The position numbers were made by a program, and so were the translations under genes. Shown one piece after another: positions 20,090 to 32,384 of a DNA stretch of 64,000 bases. The stretch comes from Asterias amurensis (taxonomy: Eukaryota > Echinodermata > Asteroidea > Forcipulatida > Asteriidae), in contig NC_092648.1 in NCBI RefSeq assembly GCF_032118995.1, positions 18,380,450 to 18,444,449 of the forward strand, read 5' to 3'. Positions within the stretch are counted from its first letter, which is position 1; every line of letters starts with the position of its first letter. Under the pieces are notes generated by a model. That model had not been told where the DNA came from. It saw nothing but the letters and a program-made list of their open reading frames with translations, and did not search any database.

Positions 20090-23000
20090 ATGAAGGGGCA
20101 CTGGTCTGGATCCCATCGTGGGGGCAACAATTCATCTTTGTACCTACCGATTCACGCCAAGTTTCCGGTGCGTATCCTTTTCCTTATCATCATCGCACTA
20201 CTGGCAGGGATACTGATTACCGTCTGGAATGTCTACCAGTTACGTGCCATGCAGGAGTCCCACATGACTGGCTTCCACTCAAAGGTAGAAGCAGTTGGCG
20301 GGAGCGATACCTCCAAACCGGTGTATTGGATCCACGCCAAAAGGGTCAGTATTATTTGAAAACTAAGTTTTGGTAATTATTTCAAATGATACGTAAATTG
20401 CGGTTATTCACTGTTGGATATCAAATAATTAAATAAATAAATAATAATGAAAGTAGCTAAGCATAACAAATTTATAATAATTTTTTAAAACCAGGAAGTT
20501 TTCAAACAAGAGGATTAAGCTGTTTTTCAGTACCTACGAGGCACGGCTACCAGGGTTTAGTGATGAGAGCTATCGATACTGCGCGCTGCCCATGGTAACG
20601 AGGCTTAGTGTAAAACTTGTATTGTAAGCCTAATTTCATAGAGCTGCTTTTAAAAACACAAAAATATTTGAATATTTGCAATATATTTTTTTATATTTGG
20701 TTTTACCCTTATATACTGATGTTTGTAGAGCACCGTAACTAAGTATTTTCCCCGAGTCTTGTAAAAAACTTCACAGGCATATTACTTGCTTGGGATTCGA
20801 ACCAATGACCTTAGCCATTGTCGAGCAGATGTTCCACCAACTAGCCCAACGATATTGCCCAGTAGCCCTGTCACAGCATAATTTTGTTTTGCTTTAAAGC
20901 TACTTTTTGTGCTTAAAAGCAGCTGTATGAAAACACGCTCCTGGGGCTAAGTAATCTCGCTGTGTGTTTGAATCACGGTCGTGACACTTGTGTCCTTGAG
21001 CAAGACACTTACAGTACATCTATAATTAACTCTCTTCACTCAGGAGTAAATGGGGACCTGTGAGGGCACAGACGGTTCTTGTGGTTAATTTAGGTGCGCT
21101 ACAGCTGCATAATTGGCAGCACAGGCTGTATACTCCCAAGGGAGCTGTAATTGTTTTAAAATTAAATAAAAGCCCCAGTTGCTGGGAGTATTAGTATGTG
21201 AGCGCCAAAATGGATTTTAAGAGCACTTTACATGAAGCGGAGCCACCATTATACCTCTTACAATATCTAAACAATTATTCTATTGTGAATGTGATGTCAG
21301 AGAATTGTGCTTTAAACAACTTTTTGATTTAAGCAAAAATAAGCAGGATACCAGTCACAGTTTGTACATGTGACATGTTATTTTGGCTGGTAACCTCAAC
21401 CTTGTTAATTCTTATCTCATTTTCCACCCTATGCAAAGCTTCAAACACCACTTTACAATGATGCTAGTTTTAAATTCATTTATCTCATGAAATAACTATG
21501 GCTTCTTGTCCTTAATTGTAACAGCTTGAGTCTGGTTACCTGGACCACATCATGAGAGTATTTGAGCGTATTGGCTACAGCCGAGGGGGACCAGACTCAG
21601 AATGGGATGTGTTATGGACTCATGATTATCCGTTTACTGAGTTATCAATGGCTATTGAAAGAATGGAGAAACATCAAAAGGTAAGAGAGAATTTAGGTGC
21701 CTTGATTTATACCCATTCATTGTATACTGTGGGGTTTCCGGGTCCTAGATATGGAAGACAAGAAAAGATAATATTATTAATAATAATAATATCAAAGTCT
21801 TATCGAAGTGCATGTATCTACAAAACAAGGTACTCAAGGCTCTGAGGTTATACAAACTTCCAGAAAGATAGGTTATCACCATGATCACAGTGATGAATTC
21901 TGAGACCCAGTTATTTAGCACCTTAAAAGGGTTTACAAGGTGCTACGGCGCATATAGCAGCCACAGCCAGGAACACCGGGGCGAACCCCTTCTCTTTTCG
22001 ATAAGTGTACTGGGTTCTTTTACATGTGTTACACAACACATGGGACCAACGGCTTTACGTCCCATCCGAAGGACTTAGCAATGATTAAGTGTTTTGCTTA
22101 AGGACACAAGTGTCACGACTGGGGATTCGAACCCACACTCTGCTGATCAGAAACACCAGAGTTTGAATTTGGTGCTCTTAACCGCTCGGCCACAACACTT
22201 CCACAAGATAACATCACGCCAACCCAACCACCATCTATTTCCTGGGCTCAATTCCATAGAGATGCTTAATATTGCTGTACATTTTTCTGCTAATCACAAC
22301 TTAGTAGGATACAAGTTACATTTTGTACTATGTAAAATGGTATTTTAGCTGGTAACCTTATTCTGGTAAGCATTATTTTGTTTTACTTAGCATTTCTTTT
22401 TGCTTTTAAAAGCAGCTCTAGGAAATTGGGCCTCGGTCTTTTCTAACACTCTGTTATGTTAGCAAGTCTTAAAATCATGCAGATTTTGAAAGTGCTGTGT
22501 GGGATGCAACCTCTACTCTGACATGACTTCTTCTTTTCCTTTCTTCTGCAGTTGAACCATTTTCCAGGGATGGGTTTTATCACACAGAAGGTACAGCTGG
22601 CCACATCGAACGTAGAGTTTGTTCCAAGAGCCTACAAAATGCCACAAGAAAAGGATCAGTTCTTAGCAGAGGTGGGTGTTTTGTCGCGTAGACACACATT
22701 CTTGAAGAGAACATTCTATCCCATCATGTTTCTAAAAAGAACTGGCAGTTGACAACTCCTTGTCGACCACCGGTTCTTTGCAAGATAATAAAGCAAGAAA
22801 AAACACCCTTGTCACACGAAGTTGTGTGCTTTCAGATGCTTGATTTCGGGACCTCAAATTCTAAATCTGAGGTCTCGAAATAAAATTCGTGGAAAATAAC
22901 TTATTTCTCAAAAACTAAGTTACTTCAGAGGGAGCCGTTTCTCTCAATGTTTTATACTATCAACAGCTCCCTATTACTCGTTTTTAAGTAAGGTTTTATG

Positions 23001-26000
23001 CTAATAATTACCAATAGTGTCCACTGCCTTTAATGATTATGATGAATTTAATGAATTGAAAAGTTACAATAATATATGTTCCTTTTGCATCTGTTTTTCT
23101 TCATGTAACTGGTCAGGCTTCAGAGAACAAGGAGAAACTTTGGGTGCAGAAAAGTAACGCACATCGAGGTATCAAAGTCAAACCAGTAGCAGGTCAGTTT
23201 AAGTTTTAATAAATGCTAGGGGAACATCTTGGAATATTGCTTTTTCATTCCGAATAGTCTTTTTCTTCGGTTGACTATGTTCTTATATTTGTTTTTGTTT
23301 TAGAGGGCTCCTTGGTGCCTTCTCAAAATAAATCCAGTGGAAAGTTCATCTGGAGATTAGATTAATAATTGAAATAAATACATTTACAGCACGAAAAAAC
23401 ATTTTATGGAACATTGTGCAAAAAGTAAATGTTTATGCAACAGTGAGGATATTTTCATTAAATAGTTGGACGAAGGAATGTTCCAAACAAACTAGGCACA
23501 CTTTCTCTTTCACCCAGAGAGAAATTCTCTCTCCATAGCACGAATGAGATTCACCAGTTCGTTTTAAAACACTCTAGTGGGTTTTTGCCATTTAATTGGA
23601 AGATAAAATGCCATATGACCAAGAATCCTCCAATCAAAAGACAACAATCTGATGTAACTGATGTTTCTGATGTATGTACTTGAACATTTTACGAAACTGA
23701 AAGTACCTCATAGATTTTTGTTTTTTTCCGAACCTTGCAGAGTTGGACCTGAATGCAGCCAACAGTTTCATCCAGGAGTTTGTCCGTAATCCATTTTTAA
23801 TCAATGGTCGCAAGTTTGATATTGGGATCTATACCGTGGTGACGTCCGTTAATCCTCTGCGTGTGTACATCGTTGATGATGAAACGCTGGTCCGCTTCTG
23901 TGGCAAAGACTACCTTCCTGAGGATTTCAATGATGTGAATAAATATGTGGTGACGGACGACTACACACCAATGTGGCTGGTAAGAACTAAAAAGTTCCTT
24001 TAACCCCTCGATCCCAGCAATCAGCCTTCCAAATTGCCTCCCAATTTACCTCCAAATTTGACAAAGCTCCCAAAAGAAATTGTCTGGAATGAGATTTTAT
24101 TTTACATGTTTCTTTGATGTTTTGCCAGTGAAGAATTTGTGATATTATTCTTCTGCTATCCAATTGTTTTCTAGTGTAACCAATGTTATAACAATAATAC
24201 GCATTTGTTGTTTAGCCTTTTGTCATACCAGACAGCGTCTTAAAGCACCCCTTTCTTGTTTTCTACAAAATATGCGAAATATAAGATGTATTAATTTACA
24301 TAGCACCATGTAGTTGTTTACAAGCTGTCGTGGGGTGATTCGCAGCCAACCATGCCAAAAATCGGTGCGGTGAGATCAATCACCCCACGGAACAAGGTGG
24401 TGTGTCGTGGCCGAGTGGATAAGAGCACCGAACTCAAGCTCTGATGCTTCTGTTCAGCAGAGTGTGGGTTCGAATCCTGGTCCTGTCCCTGAGCAAGACT
24501 CTTAACTACAATTGCTTCGCTCCACCCAGGGGTAAATGGGTACCTGTGAGGGCAGAGATGGTTCTTGTGATTGGTTTAGCCGTTTAGCGCATATATTACG
24601 CACAGGCTGTATACTCCCCAGGGAGCTGAGATGGTTTTAGGAACGGTTTTAAGGCCCAGTGACCAGGGGTAATAATGTCGGAAGCGCTTTGCGACATCCC
24701 ACGGGCGTGAAAAGAGCTATATAAAAATGGTCTATTATTGTTATTATTAAGGTTCTAGCCTACTTAGGGCTTCATCCAACATGGGATGAATAAAGTCTGA
24801 TGATGTAGAATATTTTCTTAACTAAAGACATTTCTTTCAATATTTTCTACAGATGCCATCTTTTGAAAAGTTGTTCAATCAGCAACATTTCTCCTTCAAA
24901 GAATCACTGAATTCCTACATAAGATCAAAAGGTAAGAATTTATTGCATCTTCATGGATGAAGAGGCATCCATAACGACAAAGTGTTGTTTGGTTATAGAT
25001 AATAACAAGAATAATAATACGCAGTTCTTGTATAGCACTTCATTAAAATGAATGCTTAATTGGGACTGTCTCGAAGAAAAAACCTGTTTAATGAAAAAAA
25101 TATATAAAGAAAATACACAAATGAAACAAACGGGTGAAAACCCCTGATTTATTCATCTTTATAGATAAAAAACTTTCGTTGTGAGAATTATACAAATTAG
25201 GACCCTTCAAACACTAAACAGCCCTGTTCTTTGAAAGTGGGCTGTGGGATAAGCGACTCGGTTTCTTTGAGAGCCTGTTACAATTTAACATTTCAAATCT
25301 CGCAACATCTGTGTGGAAGTAAAAATATATACCCCAAGTTACTTTTTAGTGAAGTGAGTTAATCTATTTGATTGAATTTTGTGTTTATATTCTCAGGAAT
25401 GGATTCATCCAAAATCAACTCACAAGTCTATAGTGCAATTCGAAGTGTGTTTCTTAACAAACATCCACAACTTTTAAAAGCTCTCAACAAATATCAACAT
25501 AAAAAGTAAGTGATTACGGGTTTATAAACTGCCTGAAATAAATTGCATGTAAGTGTTGGTAAATAAGTAGGATTATATGTTGTTGTTTTGTGTGGCATGT
25601 TTTGGCGGAGCAGTCAAGGGCACTGGATTCAAGCTGTGGTTTTTGATCAGCAGAGTGTGTGTTCGTGAGTCCCATTTTTGGTACTTGTGTCTTTGAGCAA
25701 GATACTTTACCATAATGTCCTTTTTGATGGGACATCAAACCATAGGTCCTGTGTTCTAAGGAGGATAGTGCATGTAAAAGAATTGAAAACACTTGTTGTG
25801 AAAGAGTTGGGATTAACCTTATTTGGTTCACATAGCAAGCACCCTCAGGCTTGTAAGCTAATATGACTAAGGTTATGCTTTGATCCATTACCAGGAATAA
25901 ATGATAATATTTTACAAGAACTTAAATGTTTACTGTACTAGAAAGTACTGACTATTCAGTGCTTAATGCACATCTGTGTGCAAAATGAATTGTTGATTTC

Positions 26001-29000
26001 TTATGATTTACCTGTACTTTGAATTAACGTTTGTTTCATTTCGCTTCATATTTTCTTTTCAGTGTATTTTTTGAATTGATGCGGTTTGATTTTGTTTTGG
26101 ATGAGTTCCTCAATCTGTATCTAATGGAGGTAAATAATGTTCACTGCGTTTCATTTAATGTTTAGTCTTAGGCCAATGTCACACATGGCAATTTGTGGGC
26201 AACCAGTTCCAGGCAATCTCCAAGAAGAAAAGGCATTCACATTTGAATATTCACATATTTTTTTTAGGTATCGAAAACATTGTTTGAATAATGACTCATG
26301 TGCTACCAAAGTGGTCCTGTCGCATGAACTGTTGTGGAGTTGCCTGTAAAATCGCCTTGTGTGACAAGGCTCTATGCTTGCTATGAAGGCATACAGAAAT
26401 CGTTTTTAAATGAAGTTAAGACTTGATTTTATAAGGTCTGAGTGTTCATGGTATTTATAATGGTAGGGTCAATGATTGGTATAAAGTACTCAAAAAATAA
26501 ATGACCGTATAAACTTACTAGAGCAGAAGTACTGCAAACATTTATAGTATGAACTATTTTTGAGAAAGGATTCCCTTCTGTTCTGGCTGTTCATGTGTTC
26601 AACTTAAGCAGCGTTCTCCCTTAACAGTGATCAGAGACTAAATGCCAGCTAAAGTTAAATATGGCCGACGATAGTGACAATACTCAAAGTCTTTTTTGAA
26701 TGAAATTAAGCCAGGTTCACACTTCCTGCAAATGTAAATGTAGTACAAATTTTTACATCACAAATTCGCAACAAATAATATGCGTCAGTTGACTTGTGTT
26801 CTACTCCTGCGAAACATTCGCTGCAAAAACAACCCTGTGACATCAAAATTCACTTCGCATAGTACGATCCTGGGTTCAGTTCTTCAGACAATAGCCCTAG
26901 ACCAAGGCCAATAACGGTAACAAAAATTATGAGATTATTATTTCCACGGTTCAAATATTTCTCTCGATAGGTCAACATGTCGCCTAATCTTTCTTCAAAT
27001 CACTTCATGCCAAACAAGTTTTTATACGAACACGTCATCTTTAACATCTTGAGTGTAGCTGGTGTAGCAAGAAATGTTCCACACAGCCTAAAAAAGGGGT
27101 AAGTATTGAAACGGGTTACTTCCTCGTGCAAATTTCAAATTTGCGTTCTAAATATTTAAACTATTGTATGCAAGTTTCTTGAGAAACATGTGCTCTTAAG
27201 TTTTAAAATATCACATACTCTAGCCAAATATGTCATTTACCAACCTAAATTTGGCCATAAAATGTACGTGCTCTGCGCACTCATCTGATTGCGCCCTCTT
27301 TGGACTTAATCTCATAAGGCCTATTTAAACACACGTGACACGGTGATCACATGGTTAAACATGGACAAAGGATCCCCTCTCGACCTATTGGAAGATTAGA
27401 ATCATTCATTTTGGACAAACACCCAAAATGTAATGTAATTTTATACTTGGTTAATTACTTAACTTGGTAGGAGGCATGATATTCTTCCTTCTTAATCTTT
27501 TTTTCAAGTTGTTTTGATTGGGGTAGGCTGTAGCTGTGTCAGTTGTGACAGGGTACAGTTCTTATTGTCAAGATTTGAAGAAAGACAAAACAAAACTATT
27601 CTCATTTTGTTTCTTGTCCAGTCCAGAGGATGCCAGAACAATGGAAGTGAGTGAGAAGGATATTCTGGTTAAATCAGACGTCTGTGGCAGCTCACAGTGC
27701 ATAACATGTATCTCAAGTGTAAGTATGGAAACTTGATGTGTACAGATGAACAGTGAAAAACGTTCATGAAATCTTACACCCTGTTCAAGATAATTTTCTT
27801 GATGCTTAGGAAACTAGAATGAGATTCAGTTTAAATTCTTGATTAATAGACATCCTATATCTGTACACTTTGATTTTTATATTACCCATTGTAATTTGTT
27901 CACATTTTCAGACTATAGATTTATGTCCAATGCTTTGCCGCCCCCCCCCACCCTAATTAACTAAAAATGCAAGGATTGCCCCCTCGTGATTTTTTCTTCA
28001 AATTTAAGGTTAAAGTGTACAGTGAAATATTGTGTGCAAAACTGACTACATGCAAAGCTTACCTAGTGATTTGTTTAAATTAAGGTTTCATTATTATTAC
28101 AATGGAAGGCTTACCCCTTATGATTTGATCATATTTAAGGGTACAGCTTTAGTTTATGCCCCAAAAAGACTAAAAATGTAAGACTGTTTGTGGTTCGTTC
28201 TTCAGGTTCAATGCTTTGCCCTTACGGGTTTTCCACTACCTATTGTTTTCATTGAATATCTCTGAATTTTTCAAGCGTACATCTTAAATGCTAAGAAAAC
28301 ACGTTTTTGTGATTCATGTTGCTGTCTTTTTATTATTGTTCTGTTTAGGAATGCCAGCTTTGTTTCAAGTGCCTAGTTCCAGATCAGATTGCAATGTTAA
28401 AAGAGTCGTACTATGAGCATATTCATCGCCAAAGTACTAGAAGAGTCTACCCCGAACCCATGGTAAGTCCAATCATCATGCTTTGGATCTGTGTTTGGTA
28501 CCCTGCACACAGCTCTGACAATGGCATTCCTAATTCTCTCATCACAAAGGGACCAGACTGTCTTTTTCTTCCAGCCTCGGTTTGGTTACATTGGGTTGAA
28601 TAGATGGAAGTCCAAGATTGCAGCAATCCTCAATAGTGAAGCCGTATCTCATGGACTAGGTTATTAACAACCATAAACACTATGGTAGGCTTGCCATCAC
28701 TGGGGTCAAACAATGGAAGCCTACGTAAGTGCACGCACCACACAAAACTCTCTGTTAATGACGGGTCTTCCTTTGACATCATTGAGGGCACTGTTTTAGC
28801 TTGTGCTCATTTGCAAGGGGTCTACTCCCTAACCAAATATTCATGTTTGTTAGGTTGTTTATATTTATTGTTTGCAATATTTCCCAGCACATTCATTGTT
28901 GGGTTTTGCCGAGCAAAAAATTTAATTGATGTCATTCTCACACTTGGTATAATGTCAGCGAGTAATGAATGGGAGGTCAAAGGTTATTACGGACAGGAAT

Positions 29001-29256
29001 TAACATGCTCAATGGCGGATCTCTGGCATAATTCATGAGCCTTGAAGTGTGACATCAGATGTCCAGGCTAAGTTTGTTAGTGATATGTTGTACATGATGA
29101 AATATTTAGCCTCATTTTTCGTCTTTTTGACCCCAGTCCCAGGACGAAGCGTTACATTACGATACCACCAAAGATTCATCGCTGACCCCAAACGATCGGG
29201 TTTTGAGAGAATGGTTCAGAGCAAAATGCCGTGAGGACATCTACTGGTGCACGTAA
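20090..29256 (+). CDS. TTLL15: Membrane-anchored tubulin-tyrosine-ligase-like protein, TTLL15 type
   Basis: Twelve coding exons: 20090-20344, 21525-21680, 22552-22671, 23117-23192, 23741-23979, 24853-24931, 25397-25505, 26063-26129, 26971-27098, 27622-27718, 28349-28462 and 29137-29256. All have GT/AG borders and compatible phases, giving 519 residues. TTLL enzymes ligate amino acids, usually glutamate, to tubulin using ATP. Seen: a basic N-terminus and one membrane span at about 29-46, then a TTL domain. WVQKSNAHRGIKV (186-198) is the nucleotide-loop region and NPFLINGRKFDIGIY (219-233) is the conserved RKFD block. FDFVLDEFLNLYLMEVNMSP (353-372) carries the metal-binding triad Asp354, Glu367 and Asn369. 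The family RKFDLR Arg is Gly231 here. A C-terminal extension has Cys pairs (CxxC at about 438 and 447). The ATG follows directly on an acceptor (TTCATTTCAG), so a non-coding first exon exists. The type II anchor and divergent motifs fit TTLL15; the name rests on resemblance only. Confidence 0.85.
20628..20933. mobile_element. MITE family 2 copy, interrupted by a SINE (TTLL intron 1)
   Basis: Left end TAATTTCATAGAGCTGCTTT and right end GTGCTTAAAAGCAGCTGTAT are inverted. tRNA-like sequence separates them. Confidence 0.65.
20787..20870 (-). repeat. tRNA-like SINE head
   Basis: The reverse complement reads GTTGGGCTAGTTGGTGGAAC, then TTGGTTCGAATCCCAAGC, which are A- and B-box-like. Confidence 0.6.
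20945..21215 (+). repeat. tRNA-derived SINE body (family S)
   Basis: Shares CCTTGAGCAAGACACTTA, GTAAATGGGGACCTGTGAGG and CACAGGCTGTATACTCCC with the full SINE at 24404. The tRNA head is mostly lost. Confidence 0.75.
21915..22205 (-). repeat. tRNA-derived SINE (family S variant)
   Basis: The reverse complement starts GTGTTGTGGCCGAGCGGTTA and has the B box GGGTTCGAATCCCC, then TCGTGACACTTGTGTCCTTA. The 3' half differs from the 24404 copy (GGGACGTAAAGCCGTTGGTC), so there are at least two tail types. Confidence 0.8.
22242..22433. mobile_element. MITE family 2 copy (TTLL intron 2)
   Basis: CTGGGCTCAATTCCATAGAG at left and AGCAGCTCTAGGAAATTGGG at right are inverted termini. Confidence 0.75.
22780..23033 (-). 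mobile_element. MITE family 1 copy, left-truncated (TTLL intron 3)
   Basis: Begins at AAACACCCTTGTCACACGAA and ends AGTGTCCACTGCCTTTAA. Confidence 0.8.
24328..24390. repeat. Short hairpin beside the SINE
   Basis: CGTGGGGTGATT and AATCACCCCACG form 12-bp perfect arms. Confidence 0.8.
24404..24750 (+). repeat. Full-length tRNA-derived SINE (family S) in TTLL intron 5
   Basis: The tRNA-like head GTGTCGTGGCCGAGTGGATA has an A box and, after an anticodon-arm-like stretch, the B box GGGTTCGAATCCTGG. The body carries GTAAATGGGTACCTGTGAGG and CACAGGCTGTATACTCCCC. The tail reads AAAAGAGCTATATAAAAATG then a TTATTG-type repeat. Head, body and tail together support an intact SINE. Confidence 0.88.
25600..25795 (+). 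repeat. tRNA-derived SINE fragment (TTLL intron 7)
   Basis: GGCGGAGCAGTCAAGGGCAC, ATCAGCAGAGTGTGTGTTCG and CTTGTGTCTTTGAGCAAGAT match the family S head. The body matches the 21915 variant (GATGGGACATCAAACC). Confidence 0.75.
26705..26878. mobile_element. Diverged copy of the 3857 MITE (TTLL intron 8)
   Basis: TAAGCCAGGTTCACACTTCC at left, CACTTCGCATAGTACGATCC at right and ACATTCGCTGCAAAAAC inside correspond to the element at 3857-4053. Confidence 0.7.
28575..28668 (+). other. Possible alternative terminal exon of the TTLL gene
   Basis: A strong acceptor (GTCTTTTTCTTCCAG) follows exon 11 by about 110 bases. In the phase set by exon 11 it opens 30 codons (PRFGYIGLNRW...) before TAA. No downstream donor is needed. 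This could be chance. Confidence 0.25.
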
Positions 29257-29397
29257 CACAGAGAAATCTACTGGTGCACGTAACATAGCGACATCTACAG
29301 GTGAATGTAATACAGGGACCTCTACAGGTGCACGCAACACACGGACCTCTACTGGTGCACGTAACATAGATGCATCTACTGGTGCATATAACATTAG
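29236..29397 (+). repeat. 27-bp minisatellite, six units, starting inside the TTLL stop region
   Basis: Units begin at 29236, 29263, 29290, 29317, 29344 and 29371, of the form GACATCTACTGGTGCACGTA plus ACATAGA. Unit 1 supplies the final residues DIYWCT and the stop of the TTLL gene; the rest is 3'UTR. The 27-bp period preserves frame. In another frame the array is open for 60 codons with an STGARN-type repeat. Confidence 0.92.
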
Positions 29398-32160
29398 GCT
29401 AAATTGTGTATAGAGATTCACAACAATGGAAGAGCATGTGAAACCAGAAGGCATTGCAGCTGAAGACAATCAGATAAGTTTTTTAACTTTTTTATTAAAA
29501 GTACTGGTTTTTCTATAAAGAAAGTTTTATTCTTCATGTTTCCAGAAAACCTAAATCTTGTCTGATACTTTGGTAATTTTCCCTAGTGCAACTGCCACAT
29601 GAAATGTTCCAGTAGATATTGAAACTTCCCACATAGGTGCCTTTTCCTAAGGGAAAAAACTTCCTTGCCCTTAACAAGGATGAAGTATTAAGCCTGCTTG
29701 CGTGCATTATATCTTAAGCTTTTTATTTCTTGACTGAAACGGCTAAAAGGTGAGATGTCTTTTAATTAATGTATTTCTTTTAAATGTCTGATATCTGTCG
29801 GAGCCATGAGGGTTTTAAAAAGATTAAGAGGACAGATCATGGGTCAATTTCAAAGCGCTGCTTAATTATAGCAGAATAACATTGCCAGAAGCATAAGCGT
29901 ATTTAACAAGTTAGTCAGAAAATTAGGTGACCAGCTTGCATGTTCAACTAGGATGTGCAATGTCATGCCATTCATTTTCCTACAAACCCTGGAAGTAGCC
30001 GGTTAGCATACCTTTTTCATGTGCTAACAGTAAGCAGCGCTAACAAAAAAGCAAGCACAAAATTTATAATTAAAGAGCTCTATGAAATTGGGTCAAGATC
30101 TAAATAGATCCTTTTTAGATCTACAATATTCTGTGTGTTTGTGTGCGTGCCGCTTGTTATTAGTAAACTTTTTATCGTAAATAACCAATGAGTACGTTCC
30201 ACAGACACAGAAAAAGAAAAAAAATTTAAACCAAGAATGTGCACAGATATCTGAGCAACTTTTAAAGACAAATTTTTTTAAATGAGAAGTACTCTTTTAA
30301 AGTATACAAATTCCCTTCACTTTGGAAATGAAATTGCAGTCGTTATTTATGCTGGACGATTACAAAACACACTGAAATATTTATAGTCAATGAGTCAAAC
30401 ATTTACATTGTATTTCAACTCTTATTTGGTGCTCATTTTAAGATTGTTATCATGTCATTGCTTATGGCTTGAAGTAATTACAAATCAAGTTTAAGGCCTC
30501 TGTTTACCCTTTTAGTACTCTCGGCCTATGAATTGGAGATAATTCCTTTATAACAGAACTTTTTTTTTAAATGAAGCTGTCAGGCGAGCCACTTTTTGAA
30601 CCCTATTTTAATGAGTTTAAAGAACCACCCACTGAATGTCCATTGTTAGTACTTGGTTGGAATAGAGATTGTTCTATTCCTCTTGTTTTCATGGTTTGGT
30701 TGACATGCTTAGGGCAGCCAAAAGTTTCAAAAATTTCCCAAACGTACAGAGAGTACTACTTTTGACGACCTTGTTCCTTCCTCCCCCAAAGTCAACATTT
30801 GTCTTTCAAAATTGGTGCACATAATGTAAATATCAACATTTTACCAACTTTTTAAAGTCGCACATTCTCTGAACCAATCGGAAAACCAACCCCTGGGTTA
30901 TTTTTTGTATGACTGCAATTGTTGAAAACTTTTGAAGGTCTTTTTATTAAAGTACTATGGGTTTTATAGGATGGTAGGTAATTAGCCAAATCACATGAAA
31001 TTTTTGCCAACTACATTCATGCTTGCATACAGACACTATTGACTGACACAAGATAGACGTACTATCGCATTTGCGTCACGCCACCATCGCCCCATACAAC
31101 AACAAGGGGTGATGTTCCCTCATTTTGCACACTGGTAGTGTTAGTATGTACGCATGATGTGTAATTAAAAGGGTCATTTCTGTAGGAACTTTCTCATTAT
31201 AAAATGGAAGGAAAAGAAACAGTATTAAAGAGTAGGATAATATTTTATGAAAATCCTATTTTTTAGTCATTTCAGAAATCATTCTGATGGTTTTGAATGA
31301 TAGTTGTAGTCTGTCGGCCTGCAATGTTTTTTTATATATTATGTTGTAAATGCTATGAGGTTTTTTGTTTAGACTTTGCTTTTTACATATATGTAGTACG
31401 GTCAGAGATATCTGTCTGCTGAAAAGATGCAATGATAAGGGATGCAAAAAGGCTTATTAATTTAACAATTACTTCTCCTGTTATATTGACAGGCATATCC
31501 CCATACTGTGATTTGGGCACTGCCTGGTGATCAGTCATGATTCTGTATCCTTTTCTTCCATTCTGTGCATTCTTAATGTCATGTATTTTTGAACATTTTT
31601 ATGTAAGTGGCGCAATATATGTTCAATTATTATCAATTATTAGTAAATGTTCTGCACATAAATACCAGTTAGGTGCACAATTGTACAATACATTTTATGA
31701 TGGAATGGTTTTGGCAAATGTAAATGAAGAGTAGGAAGTTTTTTAAATTCATGTATTTCTGATTTAAACATATTTTATTGATTGTAAAGCTCTACCCATA
31801 AGTCCTCAAAGGAAGATCGTTTAAATGTAAATGTTTAATGGAGCGTGGGAAATGATGTCTCAGGAAGACAGAGTCATTGCCAAAGAGATTTAACTGAAGT
31901 TATTCATGATTATCAACAATAATGTTATCAGTATTAGTTATTACAATGGTTTTGTTGTCTTACACTAGTACGCTAGGTGGCAGTACATTTACCATGTAAG
32001 CTTCCATTGTTAACATCCTTCTGAGCATTCGCACATTACCAAGAACAAGGGATTTATATGGTAAGTCTGCTACCACCTAGAGTCCCAAGAAGTCTTCTAT
32101 TGTTTTAATCTCCTACTTATCATATACTTGGAGAACGCATTAAATAAAGACACATTTCAT
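29257..32160 (+). other. TTLL 3'UTR or downstream intergenic sequence
   Basis: ATTAAA at 29494-29499 is the nearest possible poly(A) signal. A canonical AATAAA at 32143-32148, followed about 20 bases on by a poly-A-like tract, could end a long 3'UTR. Apart from the family 2 MITE, no repeat or exon is clear. Confidence 0.35.
29840..30093. mobile_element. MITE family 2 copy
   Basis: GGGTCAATTTCAAAGCGCTG at left is mirrored by AGAGCTCTATGAAATTGGGT at right. Confidence 0.75.
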
Positions 32161-32384
32161 AGGTTTAAAAAAAAGGTTTATTCAAATCCGGAAATTTTTA
32201 ATCAGATATATAACAACAGTGAGACTAGAAGTGTGTTACAAACAAGGTTTTTGTCAATCTGTGTGCACAAATTACATGTATGTTAGAGATAACTTGTCAA
32301 TGTGGTAAAAGTGGTTTAGCTTGAGGCTGTATTCTTGAGTTTGAATAAATTATGAGCCTTACATTTTTGTCAAAAATTTGCTCC

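Noticed and set aside
24404..24483. A functional tRNA gene
   Set aside because: A and B boxes are present, but the acceptor stem does not close and a SINE body with a simple-repeat tail follows.
29231..29413. A separate small gene encoding an STGARN repeat peptide
   Set aside because: It is the off-frame reading of the 27-bp minisatellite that ends the TTLL gene; there is no independent start context.
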